A stretch of 64,000 nucleotides of DNA from Coprinus comatus (taxonomy: Eukaryota > Basidiomycota > Agaricomycetes > Agaricales > Agaricaceae), in NCBI GenBank assembly GCA_034638255.1, contig JAWPGT010000091.1, positions 1-64,000 on the forward strand. Direction: 5' to 3'. Shown here in pieces: positions 1 through 12,531 of this stretch. A program made the translations under genes and the position numbers. Position 1 is the first letter of the stretch. Each line of letters opens with the position of its first letter. The notes under the pieces were generated by a model. That model saw only the letters and a program-made list of their open reading frames with translations. It did no database searches and was not told the origin of the DNA.

Positions 1-66
1 GATTGTGTTCAAAAATTTAAGTGATCATAATGTACAAAATGTCCAACAAAATTTGTGCTGCTAAAA

Positions 67-2581
67 TTACAGATTAACAGGATGTGCTGATCTTCCACAA
101 CACTCGTCACATTGACAAGGAGCATCATCTGGTACCGGCACTACTGGTAGAAGTACGGTAGCCCCATTATCACCAGAAGTCTTTGTCTCTGGAACACTTG
201 TCGCTTTAGTATTACCAGACTCATCACCTTCCTGAGTCTCGGCTTTTAATCTTCCAACAACCACAACAGGTGCATCTTTATGGGTATACACCCTTAAGCC
301 AAGATAAACCTCATTCTCGTCATCCGAAAGGATTGTATACTTGGTTGGGTCCGCATTTCCAATGCCTATAGTCGAAACAATAGTAGTATATTGAAGCTCG
401 TTGGATTTGTGAGGATGTTTTGGATCGGGGACGTTCAATTCCGGTTCCTCGCTCCTTGGATGAAAAGGGAATACCATATTGGGAGCCCGGTGCTTGGGAT
501 CTTGGGTCTGTTTTAAATTGCTTTCGGTAGTGTCTAAAACTGCTGACATGCGTGAGGGACTTGGTGGTGTTGGGGAGATTTCTTGTTTCTTCCTTTTCTT
601 CACAGTAGTAACAACCGTTGTTGTTGTTGTTGTCACTGTTTCGTCGTCAGATCCTTCAGTTTCACCTGTTATTTCCTTGGTATCCTTGGTTTCGCAATTA
701 TCGACTGAGACTTTTGTCTCGTTTTCCTTCTTTGCCTTTTCGTCTTCTTCCTGCTTAGCCTTTTCCTCCTGCTCCTTTTCAAATTTCACAAAGTCTGTTT
801 CGATTAAAGATTCCAATGGAGTAGGAATGTAATTTGCATGCGCCCTATTATAGCACTTTTGGATCAGCACGAAAGGGACTATGGTAGCCTACCACACTCA
901 CTTTTGATCAAAGTCTATGACAGAAAAGTCATGCTCAGTAATAGAAAAACTGGATATTCATGCTAGGTACAACTCACTTGAAGCAATGGAACAACTTTTC
1001 GCTCTTTCCATATATATCAGTGATAACTTCCTCAATTGCCAATCGTCAATAACAGTATTGACCGCCTTCGACGTATCATACTCCCTGTCTATCTTAACCT
1101 TGAAAACGGAGCATAATTAGACACGTATAACATTGATGAGTTGAGATGAACAATACTTGCATAGACAAAATATGTTCCCACATCCAACCCAATTTCAACA
1201 TTCACGCTCCTGTTCCAAAACTTGGCGTGTAATGATTCTGCTACTGGTTCCTTTTGACCTGCTTTAGAGAGAATGAAATCAAACGTCCAATCTGATCTAC
1301 CAGAAATATCAGGGAAGTAACGCTGATCGAGTTGAGATAGCACAATGACTGTCAGCGTAGGGGCCGATGATGTGAATGTAACTAGTATTAATATGAAATA
1401 AAGAAGTAACGGAAGATAGAGAAACTCACAAGAGACATCCCCATACGAACGTGCGGTCGGTAGTGGTCGGCAAGATACACGGAGCCACTTCAAGCTCATC
1501 AAAAGAACAGACAAATAAACGATCCTTGTTTGCACGAAGGAGTTCTTCTTTCCAGAACCTATCTATGTCCAAAATATCCTATCACACAATTCAGATGTCC
1601 ATTAAAAGAGGAAAAAAGAGGATCTGAAAAACGCACACACCTTGGTTTGTAAGCTTGAAACACCACCAGTAAGATCTTCAACCGCTTCACAAGTCTGTCC
1701 ACCTTTCAAAAACGAATAATTTCCATGTAATTTTGCGTACGCCTTTTCATTAAGTGGAACCCAGGTCTCTCCTAAAGATCCTGATCTGGTAAAATAGTCT
1801 TTCCACCATGACGTGCAGAGATATTGTAGCGTTCTTTGTCGTAATGATATAGTTGTTGTCCGTCTGACGTCAGTTCTTCATATTTCGGAACGCGCGTGAA
1901 CAACAAGCTTTAGGATACAAAACATGTGAGAATGGACTCATCAAGAGCAAAAGGTGCAATTACTGACTCGTCAATGACAACAGTCACCCAAGCGTTGTCC
2001 CTGAAGAATATGAAGCCATAAACTCCAACTGCTTCATCACGCTAATAAACTTTTGTTAGAGCTTGCAAACCACGACTAAATCCCGATTATCTACCTTGAC
2101 ACAGAATAATTTCACCAACTCCCGCACGTTAGAAACTGTCGCTAAAGCCGAAAGAAACCAACAATCTCCCAAAGCACCTTGTACGATATCATTTGCATCT
2201 GGCTCCCCACCCACAAAAAATTGTGGGTTATCAAATATTTGTGTAACTCGATGAACATCCGCAGGAGTAAATGAATCTTCAGAACGTCGAATTATCCCGT
2301 ATAAGCATCGATTCTTATCATTTTCTAGATCGAAATCGATATCACTACATTTGTATACAACAGGGATTAATTAGTATTTGGATAGAAGAACAAAAGATAC
2401 AAGAGAAAGATAGGGAAAATACGCACCGGAATTTTCGATTCTTCGAACGACAATCTTTACTAATTCTTTCAACCTCTTTTGTACAATCATCAATTGCCTT
2501 CTTCAACTCTGATGTGACCAACAACCCAGGCTGTTGTTGTGCAAACGATACCATATGTAGGGGAGTTGCTGTAGCCATCAA
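67..2581 (-). pseudogene. Calpain family (C2) cysteine protease, decayed
   Basis: Spliced reading on the minus strand gives a calpain-like protein. The ATG is at 2581 and exon 1 runs 2427-2581. Exon 2 (2095-2344) holds the catalytic-Cys motif GALGDCWFLSALATV. Further exons are 1968-2041, 1641-1907, 1430-1578 and others down to the stop at 67-69. Two lesions are visible. First, exon 4 changes frame near 1822: the protein reads ...YNISAR, then the expected [16 protein letters not shown] appears in another frame. Second, in exon 5 the text jumps from KDRLFVCSFDEL straight to LKWLRVSCRPLP, the domain III start, again out of frame. The segment that normally carries the catalytic His (HAYSV) and Asn (NPWG) is absent. 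A domain III-like part (TVIVLSQLDQRYF) and a charged tail with Cys near its end (CQCDECC) follow. Known calpains need Cys, His and Asn, so the product should be inactive. One lesion could be an assembly error; two make pseudogene the better call. Confidence 0.7.
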
Positions 2582-4205
2582 TTAGTAGTTCCGTTGAGCA
2601 CGACCTTTTATGTATCCGGAAGGGGCTGTTCGTTGTGATGACAGTACATTTTGACGCTCAAACCAAATCCTTAGTAAGAGCCCAAAGCGCTACATAACGA
2701 GACTGGCCTCCCAATTGTCGTCAGCATACATGGAGTCCACATCAAAAAAACAATTTGTCTGGGAGTGAACCGTGATGAGACAGTGTAAAAGCGAAGCCCT
2801 GAGTTGACGAAATGGGGTCAAATGATTGATGGGCGATGCACAGATCATTGATCAGGATGTTGAAAACTAGACTTCTAAATCACCAACCAAAAGTATGCAT
2901 GGTTTTTGAGGTTTTTGAGGTTTTATATGGCAACAGTGAACTTACCTTCGAAGAGGATTTTATCACACGGTAGTCCAACCCTATATACTACACAAACTCG
3001 TTCTTTATTTGAGTTAACCTGGGGTAGCTCTTTTTAGAGCATTGATCCATCGAATACCCTCTCTTCTCTAGAATTGCAACAGCTTTCTATCACCCGATCA
3101 TATAAATGAATAATTCTTGCACACAAAGTCACGTCTGGAACTCGGGGGTGAGTCCGACGATACTGCGCCATCATTGGGAATTGTTGGGAACAAAAGCTAC
3201 ATTGATATAGTGGATTGAATAGGTTGCGGAGTGCTCATAAAGTCCCGAGCAATTTTCGAACTGCTTGGAGGTACCAAGCTGATGGAAGCAAGTCAGAAGC
3301 ATGATCGGCGCTCATTTATTCGAATACAATCCGATCCAGTCGGCAGATTATTTATATATAGAAGGACAAAGTCCTGATATTGACTCTTAGGCAAATCATT
3401 CAGTGTAATTTCAATGCAGTGATTCAATTTATTTGCACCAAAGTTCATGAGACCTCAGATTAAACCCCAGGGCTGGTGGCTGGAATCCGGAATCATCTTG
3501 AAATACATATTGACTTCAAGCCGTAGTGCGTAAAGCTTAACTCGACATGGGGGGTATTCGCCAACCTTGCACCGCTGATTTATCTGATCACCGAGTTTCA
3601 AAGTATTTTTATTATAAGTATAACAAGTTTCATGCTCCAAAGAAGTGGAAGGGTATGTAACCACACACAATAGTACCGTACATTTAATTCGACACTTTTA
3701 GATCTGACTCGGGACCTTACAATTGCCAATTTATTGAAACAATAACATCCCACCCTATCGATCGCTCATCGATTCATCCAAGCATCTAACATCTAGGTTT
3801 TACATAGTCACAACTCACCAACTAAGTAGTACCTACGGTACCCTCACAAGTATATTTTCCTCTTAGATAATGTATAGCCAATATATATAAATGTGCTTGA
3901 GCCTTGACGGCTTTTCTGTATGCATTATTAAAGTCTTCCGAGTCTGGTTAATCCAAGTACTACACTGAGAGACAGAAGAGAGAGAGGATAAGATTTCAAA
4001 AGTCAGACTCAGTACAAGTGAATGTGCGTGAAACGGAAAGGAAAGACAAGAGCAAGTTGATAGAATAGAAATGAGAAAGCAGAGCACAACGAAACAAGAA
4101 CAAAAACAAACAAGCAGGTCTAGTTATACATTGACAATCCAGTAAGCGAATGAGTAAGATATTTGAACGAGACACCAGATAAAAGAAAAATGGGAATGGG
4201 TGTAG
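2582..4205. other. Intergenic stretch, no gene seen
   Basis: This is the upstream side of the calpain remnant and the 3' side of the Opi1 gene. Only short uninformative ORFs occur. A short direct repeat of gtttttgag lies near 2905-2925. No RNA gene or transposon ends were recognised. Confidence 0.4.
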
Positions 4206-6938
4206 CTATGGATCAACTTCCATTCGCATAGATTGTTCCTTTCTTATCATAACTTTATCGTCGTCTAACGGTGGCAATCCAATCACACCAAGTTTGGGGG
4301 TGTTATAACGTGAGTTGATGTGCATTGATGAAAGAGGAATGACGACAGGACTAGGGGTATTGGTAGCGGTTCCATAGATATCACGGGTGGACATGGAGGG
4401 AGACGCAAACGAACCCCCAGTAGGGGTCGAAGGCATACTGGAAGCAGCAGTGTACGTGGAGCTTTGATATCCGTTTCCAAAACTAAGACTGGTAGCTGTA
4501 GTGAGGGGAGATGGTGGTATGGATCCCGAAAAGGATGCCTCATCTTCAGCAAGGGTAGATGATGTACTGGCACCCCGTCGATGTTTTTGAAAGAGAATGT
4601 GGTATTCTTCTCGCGTCCTAACACGTTGTCCCGATTCATGACTTGACGTTTGTACAAGTCCAAGTTCCTCATTGAGCGTCGCTTCGTCGACATCATCCTG
4701 GCTAACTCGATTGACTCCAACCATTCGTAAACGGTTAACCCATCTAGAGTTGGGTAGATTAGTGTATGTGATAGGAAAATGCATATAGATACATACGCAT
4801 CAGCACGATCTAAACTATCCTTCACAACTCCAGTGACATTCCGCATCATATCTAAACTTTCAGTTGCAAGTGTCAAAATTCTCTGAGCAGCAGCAGTAGC
4901 GTTCGAGCGAGATAGTTGGGGAGGGGCCGATCCGGAATATGAGTGGGAATGAGTGTGAGTGTGAGAGTGCCCATGGTGATGTGAGTCGGGGGTTGGTGAA
5001 GTAGCTCTGGAAGAAGTTCCACGTTCTCTATGAGCTGCACGTTTATCCCGCCCTTGGCCTCTGCGCAAAACACCTGTACTACTACCAGCTGCCGCCACCG
5101 TCCCGCTCTCCCGTTCGCGTTCACCACCCACTGGGCCCGACAAGCCACTCGCTCCTCCTGCCCGGGTAGCCCAACGTTGTGGTAGATTAAGAATGAAACC
5201 TCTGACTTTTCCACGAGCAGGTTCTGGCAGGGCTCCTCCCGCGTACTTGCTTACAACATCGACCATTTGACGGACAGTAACTACAATATCTTTTCTTACT
5301 TCAGTGAGTTTTTGTAAGTGTTCTTCGGAAATGGGTGGACGTCGTTGAGCATTTGTGTTTGGTTGAGGGTTAGGTTGGATGGCTTCCATGAAGTCACGGA
5401 GGATGAGAATTTGTGCGTCAATATGGGCCGTTGCAGACTACAGCCAGATGTGGTTAAAATGGGAAAAGGCACAGTTTTAAAAAGATTCCTCACCTGTAAC
5501 CATTGTAAACAATATTTCAATCGTCTCATATTTTCATCACTCAAAGCTACACCAAGACCTCCAGCCTCGAGAAGCATGGCCTGCCATCGACTTCTCTGAG
5601 CAACTTGTCGTTCTGGATTGGTGGTTGACGTCTGTGTTTGTTGTGAATCCCTTGATTCGTCTCTACGGGATCTTGATTGCGCATCACGGGGGTATGATGA
5701 TGAAGAAACGGATGGTCTTGAAGATGCTTTTTGTACATGGGGTAGTGGTTCCGTACTTGATTCTGATTTGGGGGATAGAGTGCTTGTCTCATGAGAGCGA
5801 TTATAAGAGTCTGTAGCTAAAAGCATGGGTGAATAATCTTCATACAGTATTTATGAACCAAGCACATACATTGTATCCATTTAGGAACACTCCTATCGCT
5901 CCCCTCGTATACTTGCTCAACGTCCTGTTGATATCGGTCCTTTTCACGAGACATGTCTTCAATAGAGCCATCCAGTGTCTTGGTCCTTAGCTTGGGTCGC
6001 CCTCGTCCATCGTCTCTATTAGTGGGGGAAGAACTTGAAGTATCCTCAGAAATGGGTTGGAAAGTAGGAGTTTGCGTTGGAGAAACGGGAGATCTGGGAG
6101 ACGATGCATCGGGACCGACAGATGGTCTTCGGTATCGATCGAACTGTATGAAAGATGTCAATACCATTGTTGACCAACCACCAACATCGACAAAGCGCAT
6201 GTAGTCAATTTATTCTGATAAATGAAGCACAGGGGTGTGATCCATGACATTACACCACAATACACCGATAAATATCCATTAAGCGGCAATGTGTAAAGCA
6301 TTCCTTGGATAACCCCACGATCCACTGTAGGCAGATGAACAACAGACGAAGAGGCCATGCGTCACCATTGCCAATGGTGCTGGTGCCCCTGTATGCGCTT
6401 TCAATATAGGCACACTGAAACTTAAACTCACCTTATCAAGTTGACGGCATGCAAACTCATCGAGCTGATTGACTGGAAGGCGATTTATAACAGGCTTTGA
6501 TATGGTTTTAACACTCGACTCGACCATCTGAGCACCATACTGCAGTAATCGCATGTGATAAGCAAAACTAGTATTACCAAAAAAATAATAATAGTAAAAC
6601 ACACTTTGACAACTCTGGAGGATGCTTTTCCATGTTCATAGGCCCGGATTGCTGTTCCAAATAGTGGCAACGAGGACATGCGTGATACAAAATCTGAGCT
6701 TGATGACTGAGTCAATTCACTTTCATCATTTCTGCTGCTTCTAGACGATGCACGGCCTGCTCAAGATGAAGTTAGATATACCAAGGAAAAAAGGCTGATC
6801 CGTAGTCTCGGGCTCACCATCGCCTGAAGCGGAAGCACGAGAACGCATGTCACCGAGGGCCCTGACAGCAATATCGCGGCGCACATTCTCGTCGTCGTTG
6901 CCTGCGACGGCGGGGGGCGGATTGGGCAAGGGCGGCAT
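4206..6938 (-). CDS. OPI1: Opi1-family transcriptional regulator of phospholipid synthesis
   Basis: Seven exons join cleanly in frame (6818-6938, 6605-6756, 6432-6539, 5870-6143, 5494-5816, 4797-5437, 4206-4743) to give 718 aa. The N-terminal third carries the Opi1 signature: RMSSLPLFGTAIRAYE, then ASSRVVKYGAQMVESSVK, then VINRLPVNQLDEFACRQLD. The block LEAGGLGVALSDENMRRLKYC and the helical FMEAIQPNP..VRKDIVVTVRQMVD region follow, and the C-terminus contains RILTLATESLDMMRNVTGVV. A His/Ser/Thr-rich linker and Ser/Pro-rich tails look disordered. In yeast, Opi1 is held at the ER by phosphatidic acid and represses INO1-type genes through Ino2/Ino4; whether the basidiomycete orthologue keeps those partners is not shown here. 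The intron after exon 3 is long (288 nt), but the conserved text on either side is contiguous. The start was chosen as the first ATG of the only exon that splices in phase into the conserved block. Confidence 0.9.
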
Positions 6939-7138
6939 GGTGGTGGGTGAGGGAAGCGTTGGGGAAGGCCATGAGATTGTGTATAAGACTTGGATATTGC
7001 ATGTGAAAACACCTGATCAAACAATGCCAAACACCACCTGACCAACGCTTATCCCCATCCCCTTTGGGACCAGTAGTGGCTACTCGCTTAGATCTCTTAT
7101 AGTATAATTTAATTAAAATTCTATCTGCAAAATGTACT

Positions 7139-9876
7139 TCAGCTACTCGGTGAAAGGTGAATCCGGACGTGTTGTCCTAGATTATCCCGTCTGCTAAACG
7201 ACTTGTCGCACCCTTCATATGGACATGGGTGCGCTGTCAAGAAAAAAGTTAGGGAAATCAGCGCTAGTGTTACTGCGACCGAAGAATCCGCCTACGTTTA
7301 TCATGTGTGTGTATACTTCGCACATGGCGTTTCAGATGTTCGCCTCGCACAAAGCCTTTGCCACATCCTGGGACTTCACATACATAACCTCGTTTCCAAT
7401 CCTCTTTATTTTTGCTGGTCCCAACTTGGACCTCAGCAACCAGTGGAACAACATCATTCACCACATGTGGTACCTTTCTACCCCTACTCTTCTTGATGAG
7501 ATGTGGAACTGGAACCGGAAGTGGAATGTGTCCGTTACGTCGCTTCCTTCCAGCCTTGATATCATGATAATAACAGTGCTACAGTTGTCTTGATCTTGAT
7601 CTTCAAGTGGAAATGGAACATAAGTTCCCCAAGGACTCGTCGGTGATTTCCCGCTCATCATCGTGATTTTTGCCAAAGCAAGTGCCGCGCTACCTTTCGC
7701 TTTCCCTTTACTCCGTTTACGACCTCCTGAATCTCTCCCATCATCCCCGACGTTTGACGAACTGGAATTCCCTTCACTCCCTGTGTACGTTTGTGCACTC
7801 TCACTAATCGCTCTACTCACTGAACGTTTTCGACTTCGTTCGCTCCGAGGACCAGAATACATCATCCTCGATGTTGAACCAGCTCTGTCTTTCACGTCCT
7901 CGTAAGCTGGAGAAGGTGATCTGGAAGGATAATAAACGTCGTCGTCGTCGTCGTCGTCGTCGCTCTCGAAATTCGACTCTTCATCACTATCTCCGATAAC
8001 AACTGCACGCGCCTTGCCCTTATCGAGAGTTAATGATCCAACCCTTCTTTTCTTCCTCTGACGTTTCTGTTCCGAGCCCTCATGTTCACCTTTACATAAA
8101 CCTTCATCTCCTTTATCTACATTCCCTGATCCTTTCACAAACGGCTTTACATCCACCTCATCTTCTGTCTCCGTCTCTAGACTTCTCTTCCTTTTAAGAT
8201 TCCTCATTTCAGAACTGTCCATATCCACATCCATTGACGTTGTTGAGCTCCTTTTCATAACAACTCCAGGTGCAGGTGTACCAAGTAAAATCTCTTCAAG
8301 AGTATTGGAACCAGATGCACGACTATCCATATCCATCCCAACAACCCTCGTATCCTTTTCAATTTCACCCGACCATCCCTTCAATATAGGAATTCTGCTC
8401 CTAGTGAGTATCTGGGAAGGAATGGTCATCGAAGATGATAACTGAGACTTTCCGTTCATCAGAGCATGACTTGATCTACTTGACATTGAGACTTGTAGAG
8501 GTCTTCCAACAGACATCACCATGGAATTAAGCCCAGCGGTACCAGCACATATAAGAACCTTTGTCGGTTCGATACCCATTTCCGGGGTGTTGAAATTGCT
8601 ACCTACCTCCATCCAAAATGCTGATAGAACCTTCAGGTCCAGAACTCGCCGTCAAACTAGATAACAAAAACGAAAGGCCATCAGATCCCAAATCACTAGT
8701 CAGTTCACCATCAGTCATAACAGAAGAAGTAGTCGTAGTTGTATTGAAAGTTATCGGGGAATTTGACGCATGTAAAAGACCCAAAGAATCGGATAAATGG
8801 GAAGACGCTCCTGTACTTCGAGAATTAGAACTAGTGTTATAACCACTTGAGCTTGAATCAGAATGATTATGAATCGCTGAACTATTCTCTGGCGAACGGT
8901 AAGAACCAAAGAAAAATCCAGTTGAAGAATAATAAGGCGATGACGTATACGTAGGTTCGATTTCGATTTCTACATCCTGCAATGCATCCAAGGACGGTAA
9001 AGTCAGATCGACAGCACTATCCGTTCTTGAAACTTGCATTTCCGAAAGCATAGGTTCGTTTCCATCTTGTTGTTCTACCATACCTTCCAATTGAAACACA
9101 TACTCCTCCGTCAATACAGTAGCCTGAATATCCGAAAGCGATCCGAATGGTTTAGAAAAGGATGAAGATATAGAAGGCCATAATGTATGATCAATATCCG
9201 TTTCTCTCTCTTCTTCTTCTACACCGGTACTTGATTGAACAATCGAAAGAAGTTCACTAGGTTCCAACGAGGTCTGTCTCTGTAATTGACCAGGTTCAAG
9301 TCCCAATTCCATCTCCAAAAACCCTATAGCAGAATCCAACTCCATCTCACTAATGATAGTCGCAGTACCTTTGCCACTCCCAGTATTCATTTCGGTATTG
9401 ACATTCACATCCAATCCTCCATATTCATTCATCTCCACAGAAATAGATTCCGAAACGACAGGTAGAGTATCCAATTGCATTTGTTCCGAGTGGCTCGCGA
9501 TGGGACTGACTAAATCGATATCCATGGTATTATTCTGTTGATATTGTTGCAAAACTCGTTCACACTCCAAGGTGAAACCTTCAAGTGGAAAGCTATCTTG
9601 AAGTAATTGATGATGTTGAAATTGTTGAACCTGACAATCATTACTATCCTTTTCTTGTTGTTCTTGTTGTCGTCGTCCTTCAGTCCCAAGTTCTTCAAGT
9701 TGTTGAAGAAGCCGACGTTGATAATACAAATGTTCTTGTAACTGAACACTTGAATCATGATCATCTGGATTCTGGTATTTCTCCGTAAACGTCGAATCGA
9801 AATCTTCAGTTCCATTGGAAGCTGTAGGCGTAGACGTGGGTCCAAGACTAGCATGAACCAAAGTGACACCGTCCAT
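7139..9876 (-). CDS. C2H2 zinc-finger transcription factor with long acidic/Gln-rich N-terminus
   Basis: The C-terminus has two tandem C2H2 fingers. The first is in the exon ending at 7296 (YVCEVPGCGKGF..HLKRHVRSIH, C-x4-C-x12-H-x4-H). The second is in the last exon 7139-7233 (CPYEGCDKSFSRRDNLGQH, C-x4-C-x12-H-x3-H). A 62-nt intron (7234-7295, with a ctaac branch-like site) joins them as HTHDKPHPCPYEGC, typical of fungal two-finger activators of the Msn2/Seb1 kind. Upstream lie a Gln-rich N-terminus, Ser-rich stretches, an Asp run encoded by a GTC/GAC microsatellite near 7937-7962, and basic patches (KRQRKKRR, RKRSKGKAKG) that look like nuclear signals. The start at 9876 is the first ATG of a 425-codon open frame. 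The intron near 8500-8600 and another near 7550-7620 are needed to change frame, but their exact borders are not settled. The DNA target is unknown. Confidence 0.8.
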
Positions 9877-10317
9877 TTCCGAGCCTTGTCTTTGTGTAAT
9901 TAAAACGCGTGCAACTAAGGGAAGAAATTAGAAGGCCAGAGATGTTTGTGTAAGAGACGCAAATCCCAGAGTCGTCAGCCTCTGGAGTATGTATAACCTG
10001 AAATCAGACTTATATCGTCATGACTAACACGACAGTGCGGATAGCATTTCATTTCGTCCTGTTTCGTTCTTGGAGTGGGCAAAAAGGGTATTAGGATTCG
10101 AAAAATGACTAACCGATCATCTACATACGATCGCTAGTGCAGTCAGTCCGGGGTTAAGCGCAGCATAATGGCAGAAGCTCGAGTAACTTGATGGGGAGAG
10201 ACAACATGGTTTTAGAATAGGGGAGCCATTCTCGAGATTATTTTCATGTCCTCCAGGTAAACAAACCAAAGCTTGCCGACACGGGCCGGAGTTCCCTCTT
10301 AAGCGAGGGTCATTATA
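9877..10317. promoter_or_regulatory. Divergent intergenic region between zinc-finger gene and tRNA-Lys
   Basis: About 440 bp that should hold the promoter and 5' leader of the zinc-finger gene on the minus strand and the upstream flank of the tRNA gene on the plus strand. No specific box was recognised with confidence. Confidence 0.35.
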
Positions 10318-10424
10318 GCCCGCCTAGCTCAATTGGCCAGAGCGTCAGACTTTTACGGACTCATCTCGATTTAGGGGTTTGTCCTGACATCTGAAGGCTG
10401 CGAGTTCGACCCTCGCGGTGGGCT
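10318..10424 (+). tRNA. tRNA-Lys (anticodon UUU) with a 33-nt intron
   Basis: The full cloverleaf can be folded by eye. The acceptor pairs GCCCGCC with GGTGGGC (one G-U), the D arm is GCTC/GAGC, the anticodon stem is TCAGA/TCTGA, the variable loop is AGGCT, the T stem is GCGAG/CTCGC and the T loop is TTCGACC. The anticodon loop reads CTTTTA-A, giving anticodon TTT. A 33-nt intron (10356-10388) follows the base after the anticodon, the standard position for nuclear tRNA introns. The discriminator base is T. A run of five T (10429-10433) follows as a Pol III terminator. The last bases plus CCA are an 18-nt complement of the primer binding site of the outer retrotransposon at 32421-32438, which independently supports the 3' end. 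Confidence 0.93.
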
Positions 10425-10428
10425 GTTG

Positions 10429-10433
10429 TTTTT
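10429..10433 (+). terminator. Pol III T-run terminator of tRNA-Lys
   Basis: Five consecutive T on the coding strand begin five bases after the discriminator base, the usual Pol III stop signal. Confidence 0.7.
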
Positions 10434-10509
10434 GCCACACAGCCACTTCTTCTTAAATAATAAACAACTACACAACCGGGAAAATGAGAGAATTCGGACT
10501 CGGAATAAA

Positions 10510-11964
10510 TCACAAGCAAAACGGTTTCGTTGCAGAAATCCCGAAATACTGTAAGGTACAGAAGAAATATCAGGTCAAATTTACTAAAGTACACGAAAGA
10601 AAATAAAACTCACAGCCCAGTGAGCAGGATTTATTCCACTGCTAGGGATACATGCCGAGCAAGTCAGGTCTTCTCCATCAGACGAGCATTTCCGTATCGT
10701 ATCTTCAGAATAAGGCTGGGTATATTGCCAGTATTCGATGCCTGTGTAGTTTGAATCATGAACATCCGTCTACTGTATTGTATTAGACTTACCATGATGA
10801 TGATATCCCAAAGCAGTAGGAATAATGGTCGGTACTCTTTGGGTATTTGTACCTCGTCAATCAAAATCTTGTAATTAGAGTGAAGTCGGGACGAGATTTA
10901 CCCATCATTCTTATTTACAACTGTAAGAATTAGATCTCAGGTCACATTAGAAGACATAGAGGGAGATATGAGAACGCTTGCCTCGATATGCATTCTCTCC
11001 AAACAAACCATTAACAAATTCAGCAAAGGGTTTATTCTATTAAAATGTCAAAATGAATTTGACTTTTAAAGAGTGATTGAAAAGGCCATACCCCAACCCG
11101 AGGAGCGCCATAAGAGTAAGTTCTAACATTCCTAGTAGAAATATTATTTAGTCTTCAAATAACAATTATAAATACCTTTTGTACACACTTTTCTGGATAT
11201 TTCTGTTTACAAGTAATCGCACAAAACAATGCCATAACACCTCCCAATGAATGCCCCGATGTCACAATCCTATAGTCGGGGTGCGATGCCACTTGAGACG
11301 TGACAATAGCTCGTACAGCTAAAACAACAGAATCCCATCTGGAACAGCGTCTTTTGAGCAATGCATCGAACTGCAGCACAGAACTCCCTTACGACATAAG
11401 AAACCCGGTGTGAACTTTCACTCCCGCTATTTTGGATGATGTAGCATTATAAAAATATGGTCAGGTTATAACTCACAAGAGACGGATATTCCAGGGGCCA
11501 TTAATGGGATCAGAAGCAGCTGAGCGTCCGCAAGAAATGCAAGAATAGAAGCACTGTATATGCACATTTTCTCTAGATAATCTAAGGGCATGGGTATAAT
11601 TTAAATACCTTCCACGGAACGCAACAATAATTTCGCGTTGTTCGTCGTCCCTAGCTACATATCCTTGGATATCGCCTCCAATATTTGAAAACTTATACTC
11701 CTCCATCAGCGGCAATCAGTGTGATATCAGAAATACAGAACATACTGGTAATACAAGTTTCTTTCCATTTGGTCTTGGACACACAACAGCGTAAGCTGAT
11801 GACGCGTATTTGAAGTAATGTACCAAGTTCTGGTACAGTTCTAACCAGTTATATTAAGTAAAAACCATTGGCATTTAAGCAAAAGTTGCATTCAGATGTA
11901 TCGCAGGGATGGATTACTTACCAGCACTTATTGATCCCGGTTGGAGTGATGAGTCGCCTGGCAT
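10510..11964 (-). CDS. Class 3 (fungal) lipase, alpha/beta hydrolase
   Basis: Spliced exons give a lipase class 3 protein. Motifs in order: LYQNLVHYFKYASSAY, then GYVARDDEQREIIVAFRGS, GVKVHTGF, the nucleophile elbow VTSGHSLGGVMALF, then TYSYGAPRVGNKPFAEFVN, NDGVPTIIP (catalytic Asp region), GYHHHG (catalytic His) and IEYW. The tail is INPAHWAYFG and the stop is at 10510-10512. The Ser-Asp-His triad is therefore complete. A TAA just after HTGFLMS is not a lesion: a 57-nt intron (gtaagg...ccag) removes it and joins FLMS to WDSVVLAV. These enzymes hydrolyse acylglycerols and are usually secreted. No signal peptide could be fixed: the ATG at 11964 opens MPGDSSLQPGS, which does not look like one, so a further 5' exon is likely. 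Extracellular location is inference. Confidence 0.8.
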
Positions 11965-12531
11965 ATTTCTATTGATCGTTGTGGACAGAGATTACGGATC
12001 ATACTTCGCTTGCCCTTCCAATACAACCAATTCCGGTATCGGTCGGAAATAACCGAGGCTTTCCATTTTATAATAAAAAAATGTTAGCGACACCTTGTAG
12101 TCAGGACTCTTAGTGTTTGGACGGGAAAATGCTGCTCCTCTAATGGTTGCTAAGTATTAATGTTCCATGACTGGAGTTGTCAACAAGTACTTGGCTACAA
12201 CAATTAGTAGAAATACATGATAGGGTATCAACCCAAGTTTGGGAGAACTTTTCTCAACGCAAATGTTTATGATACTAATTTTCCCTCCATATACTCCAGT
12301 TATGGTGTACCACCTCGAATGACTTGTACTTGTACACGGTCAGGCGGTTCTATCAGAGTCACGTCTATCTGATAGTATTGTGTTGTTTTGTTTGGATGAA
12401 GTGGAAACGGGAAAAAGGTCCACAGTACTATCTTCATGGAGAACGATATTCTCCTGGCCGGGATCAGGTTCAAATTTGAGTTCTTCGTGACTTAAAGCTC
12501 CAGTTAAAGATCTGATAGATCGATTTAACGT
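11965..12531. other. Intergenic, no gene resolved
   Basis: Upstream flank of the lipase, where a missing first exon may lie, for example around 11990-12070. It ends at the decayed membrane-protein copy. Nothing else was recognised. Confidence 0.3.

Noticed and set aside
4283..5389. Alternative 368-codon reading as a separate gene
   Set aside because: It is the Opi1 exon 4797-5437 read through the following intron into a wrong frame.
7936..7962. GTC-repeat microsatellite as a separate regulatory feature
   Set aside because: It encodes the Asp run of the zinc-finger protein and needs no other explanation.
11379..11400. In-frame TAA in the lipase after HTGFLMS, first read as a nonsense mutation
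   Set aside because: A 57-nt intron with gtaagg donor and ccag acceptor removes it and restores the family text HTGFLMSWDSVV.
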